From positions 496,001 through 560,000 of the forward strand of contig CAWDNS010000006.1 in NCBI GenBank assembly GCA_963803775.1: a stretch of 64,000 nt of DNA. The letters run 5' to 3'. The stretch is from JABCZH01 sp963803775. GTDB taxonomy: Bacteria; Acidobacteriota; Terriglobia; Terriglobales; Acidobacteriaceae. Below the pieces are notes generated by a model. That model did no database searches and had not been told where the DNA came from. It saw nothing but the letters and a program-made list of their open reading frames with translations. The position numbers and the translations under genes were made by a program. Positions 62,556 to 64,000 of this stretch are shown here, one piece after another (the stretch's first letter is position 1; every line of letters starts with the position of its first letter).

Positions 62556-63848
62556 TTATCCCAGCTTCTTCTCTCGCTTATACTCGTCAAACTTCTCCAG
62601 AAACCGGTCGATGTCTTTCTTCGAGATGTAGTACGGCGTTGACAAGCGTAGCTTCGACGGCTCTCCGCCGCGAATGCGAATCTTGTGCTGCTTCCAAAGT
62701 GAGTTCTCAAGATCGATTCGGTTGATCGGCGGCACATTCACGGTTGCAATTGCGCAGCGCATGGCCGGATCGGGCGAAGTCCACGATTCCGCGCCACGCT
62801 TCATCATCTCTGCCAGAATGTAGTCGCAGAGCTGCCGGTGCCGCCGCTCGATTTTGTCGATGCCGATATCGTTGGCTAGCTTGACGGCCGCGCGCAGCCC
62901 CCAAAGTGCCGGCACATTGGACGATCCAATCCTCTGGAATCGCTCGGCGCGAATCTTGACGTCTTCCCAACCTTCGGTCGCAATCGTGTTCCACACCCGG
63001 TCAATGACTTCGTCGCGGACGAACAAAAAGCCCGAACCCTTGGTCGCTTGCAGCCATTTGTGCGGACTCGACGAATACATGTCGCATCCCAACTCATGCA
63101 GATTAAAGCGCATCATACCGGGCACGTGCGCCCCGTCCACTGCCGACAAGATTCCTTTCGATCGAGCCAGTCCGCACAATTCCTTCGCCGGCAGAACCAC
63201 CCCGGTCACCGTCGTGATATGACTAAAAAAGATCACCCGGGTGCGAGATGTGACGGCATCGTTGAAAAGAGTCAACACCTGACTCGGATCCTTTACCGGC
63301 TTGGGCAGCGTGACTTTCTTTACCACGATCCCGTAGCGCTTTGCTCGCAACTGCCAGGGACCCTCGCCGCCGGGATGCTCCTGATCCGTCATCAACACTT
63401 CGTCCCCGGCGTTCATATCAAGTCCATTCGCGATGTAGCTGTTGGCCTCGGTAGCGTTTCGTAGCAGTGCAATCTCGTCGCGAGTGCATCCCACGAACGC
63501 CGCCAGCGGATCGCGAAACTCGTTCCACGCTGCATAGCCCCAAATCGGATAGTCCTCGGGATCATGCTGGTCCAGCTTCTCCGTGGTGTTGTAGCCGTCA
63601 AAGATTGCTCGCAGTACCGGGGCAGGGCTTGAGCCGACGGTCCCGTTGTTCAGATAAACCTCGTCCTCAGGAATGAGAAACTGTTTCCGCAATGCTTCCC
63701 AGTAGCCGTCTTCATTCGTGCCAAACGACGCAGGATTGGGCAGGGAAACGGGCGCTTTCTCCAACTGGGCCAATAAGGTGGAAGGGAGCGCGAATGCGGC
63801 GGCAAGGCCGGTAGTGGTAGTAGCAAGGAAATGGCGGCGGTCGAGCAT
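62556..63848 (-). CDS. Tat-exported PLP enzyme (aminotransferase class V, isopenicillin N epimerase-like)
   Basis: A 430-residue fold-type I PLP enzyme carrying a twin-arginine signal: MLDRRHFLATTTTGLAAAFALP, with the RR-x-F motif, ending near ALPSTLLAQ. The core has YLNNGTVGSSP, DQEHPGGEGPWQ, SAVDGAHVPGM and the PLP Lys264 in SPHKWLQATKGSGF. It is most like the isopenicillin N epimerase/cysteine-desulfurase-like branch; the desulfurase Cys loop is not apparent. Export is unusual, since PLP enzymes are mostly cytoplasmic, and Tat export would carry it folded with cofactor. ATG 63848 has GAGGAG upstream. Confidence 0.82.
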   Translation of the reverse strand: MLDRRHFLATTTTGLAAAFALPSTLLAQLEKAPVSLPNPASFGTNEDGYWEALRKQFLIPEDEVYLNNGTVGSSPAPVLRAIFDGYNTTEKLDQHDPEDYPIWGYAAWNEFRDPLAAFVGCTRDEIALLRNATEANSYIANGLDMNAGDEVLMTDQEHPGGEGPWQLRAKRYGIVVKKVTLPKPVKDPSQVLTLFNDAVTSRTRVIFFSHITTVTGVVLPAKELCGLARSKGILSAVDGAHVPGMMRFNLHELGCDMYSSSPHKWLQATKGSGFLFVRDEVIDRVWNTIATEGWEDVKIRAERFQRIGSSNVPALWGLRAAVKLANDIGIDKIERRHRQLCDYILAEMMKRGAESWTSPDPAMRCAIATVNVPPINRIDLENSLWKQHKIRIRGGEPSKLRLSTPYYISKKDIDRFLEKFDEYKREKKLG

Positions 63849-64000
63849 GGCAATCTCCTCTTTTCTTTGTAGCGGGAACGCGGTTAGCGGACGCGCAATA
63901 TTACGTCCGGGTACCAAGAGATGGCAAGCTATGTGATTCAAGCTGGGAGCTTTGGCAGTAACCCGCACATGTAAGCCGGGAGACTCGGATAACCTTCCTG

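Overview
The window reads as chromosomal backbone of an Acidobacteriota bacterium (Terriglobia / Koribacter-like), moderately GC-rich. The assignment is an inference from gene content: a DUF3300-DUF2950 pair, Ser/Thr kinases fused to TolB/PD40 propellers, M13 and S9 peptidases, a YHS-headed copper ATPase, small Cys-rich proteins and frequent GTG/TTG starts. I see no IS element, prophage, CRISPR array, defence island or rRNA. Two tRNA genes are present, both tRNA-Arg (UCG and ACG).

Layout. 0.3-5.5 kb: citrate synthase, an AraC regulator divergent from a cytochrome P460-like protein, then a cysteine desulfurase directly before mnmA (sulfur donor and tRNA thiolase). 5.5-9.4 kb: a YtxG/YtxH-like envelope pair, a Cys-rich protein, an SDR and an exported TPR protein. 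9.5-17.3 kb: a minus-strand block (M20 peptidase, smc, purC, cvpA-like, Fis-type HTH) in which four consecutive genes are broken by many one-base frameshifts while the flanking genes are intact. 17.5-28.7 kb: M13 peptidase, ThiO-like oxidase, PilZ proteins, a STAS-receiver fusion, a CPBP protease, lactate permease, DUF3300-DUF2950 and the tRNAs. 29-39 kb: copper ATPase with a divergent HMA-like protein, a coiled-coil membrane protein, DUF421, a Ser/Thr kinase with one frameshift, PolX and a cold-shock protein.

39-48.5 kb: NUDIX hydrolase, DUF2520 protein, then a minus-strand run mutS-nagZ-anmK-peptide-binding lipoprotein-ymdB-VOC. Its centre looks like cell-wall recycling: NagZ frees anhydroMurNAc, AnmK phosphorylates it, and an orphan peptide-binding lipoprotein may capture the peptide part. 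48.7-54 kb: a GalT-like protein whose nucleophilic His is replaced, a conserved unknown, then the tetrapyrrole operon hemX/ccsA-hemA-hemC-hemD with overlapping starts and a multiply frameshifted hemD. 54-64 kb: S9 peptidase and endonuclease III, DedA, myo-inositol-phosphate synthase, a second propeller kinase and a Tat-exported PLP enzyme.

No clear new multi-gene system stands out. The best leads are the STAS-receiver fusion lacking the phospho-acceptor, the GalT-like protein with its neighbour, the wall-recycling run with an orphan binding protein, the exported PLP enzyme, a small dispersed intergenic repeat family, and the frameshift clusters, which look more like local sequence error than gene decay because they fall in core genes.
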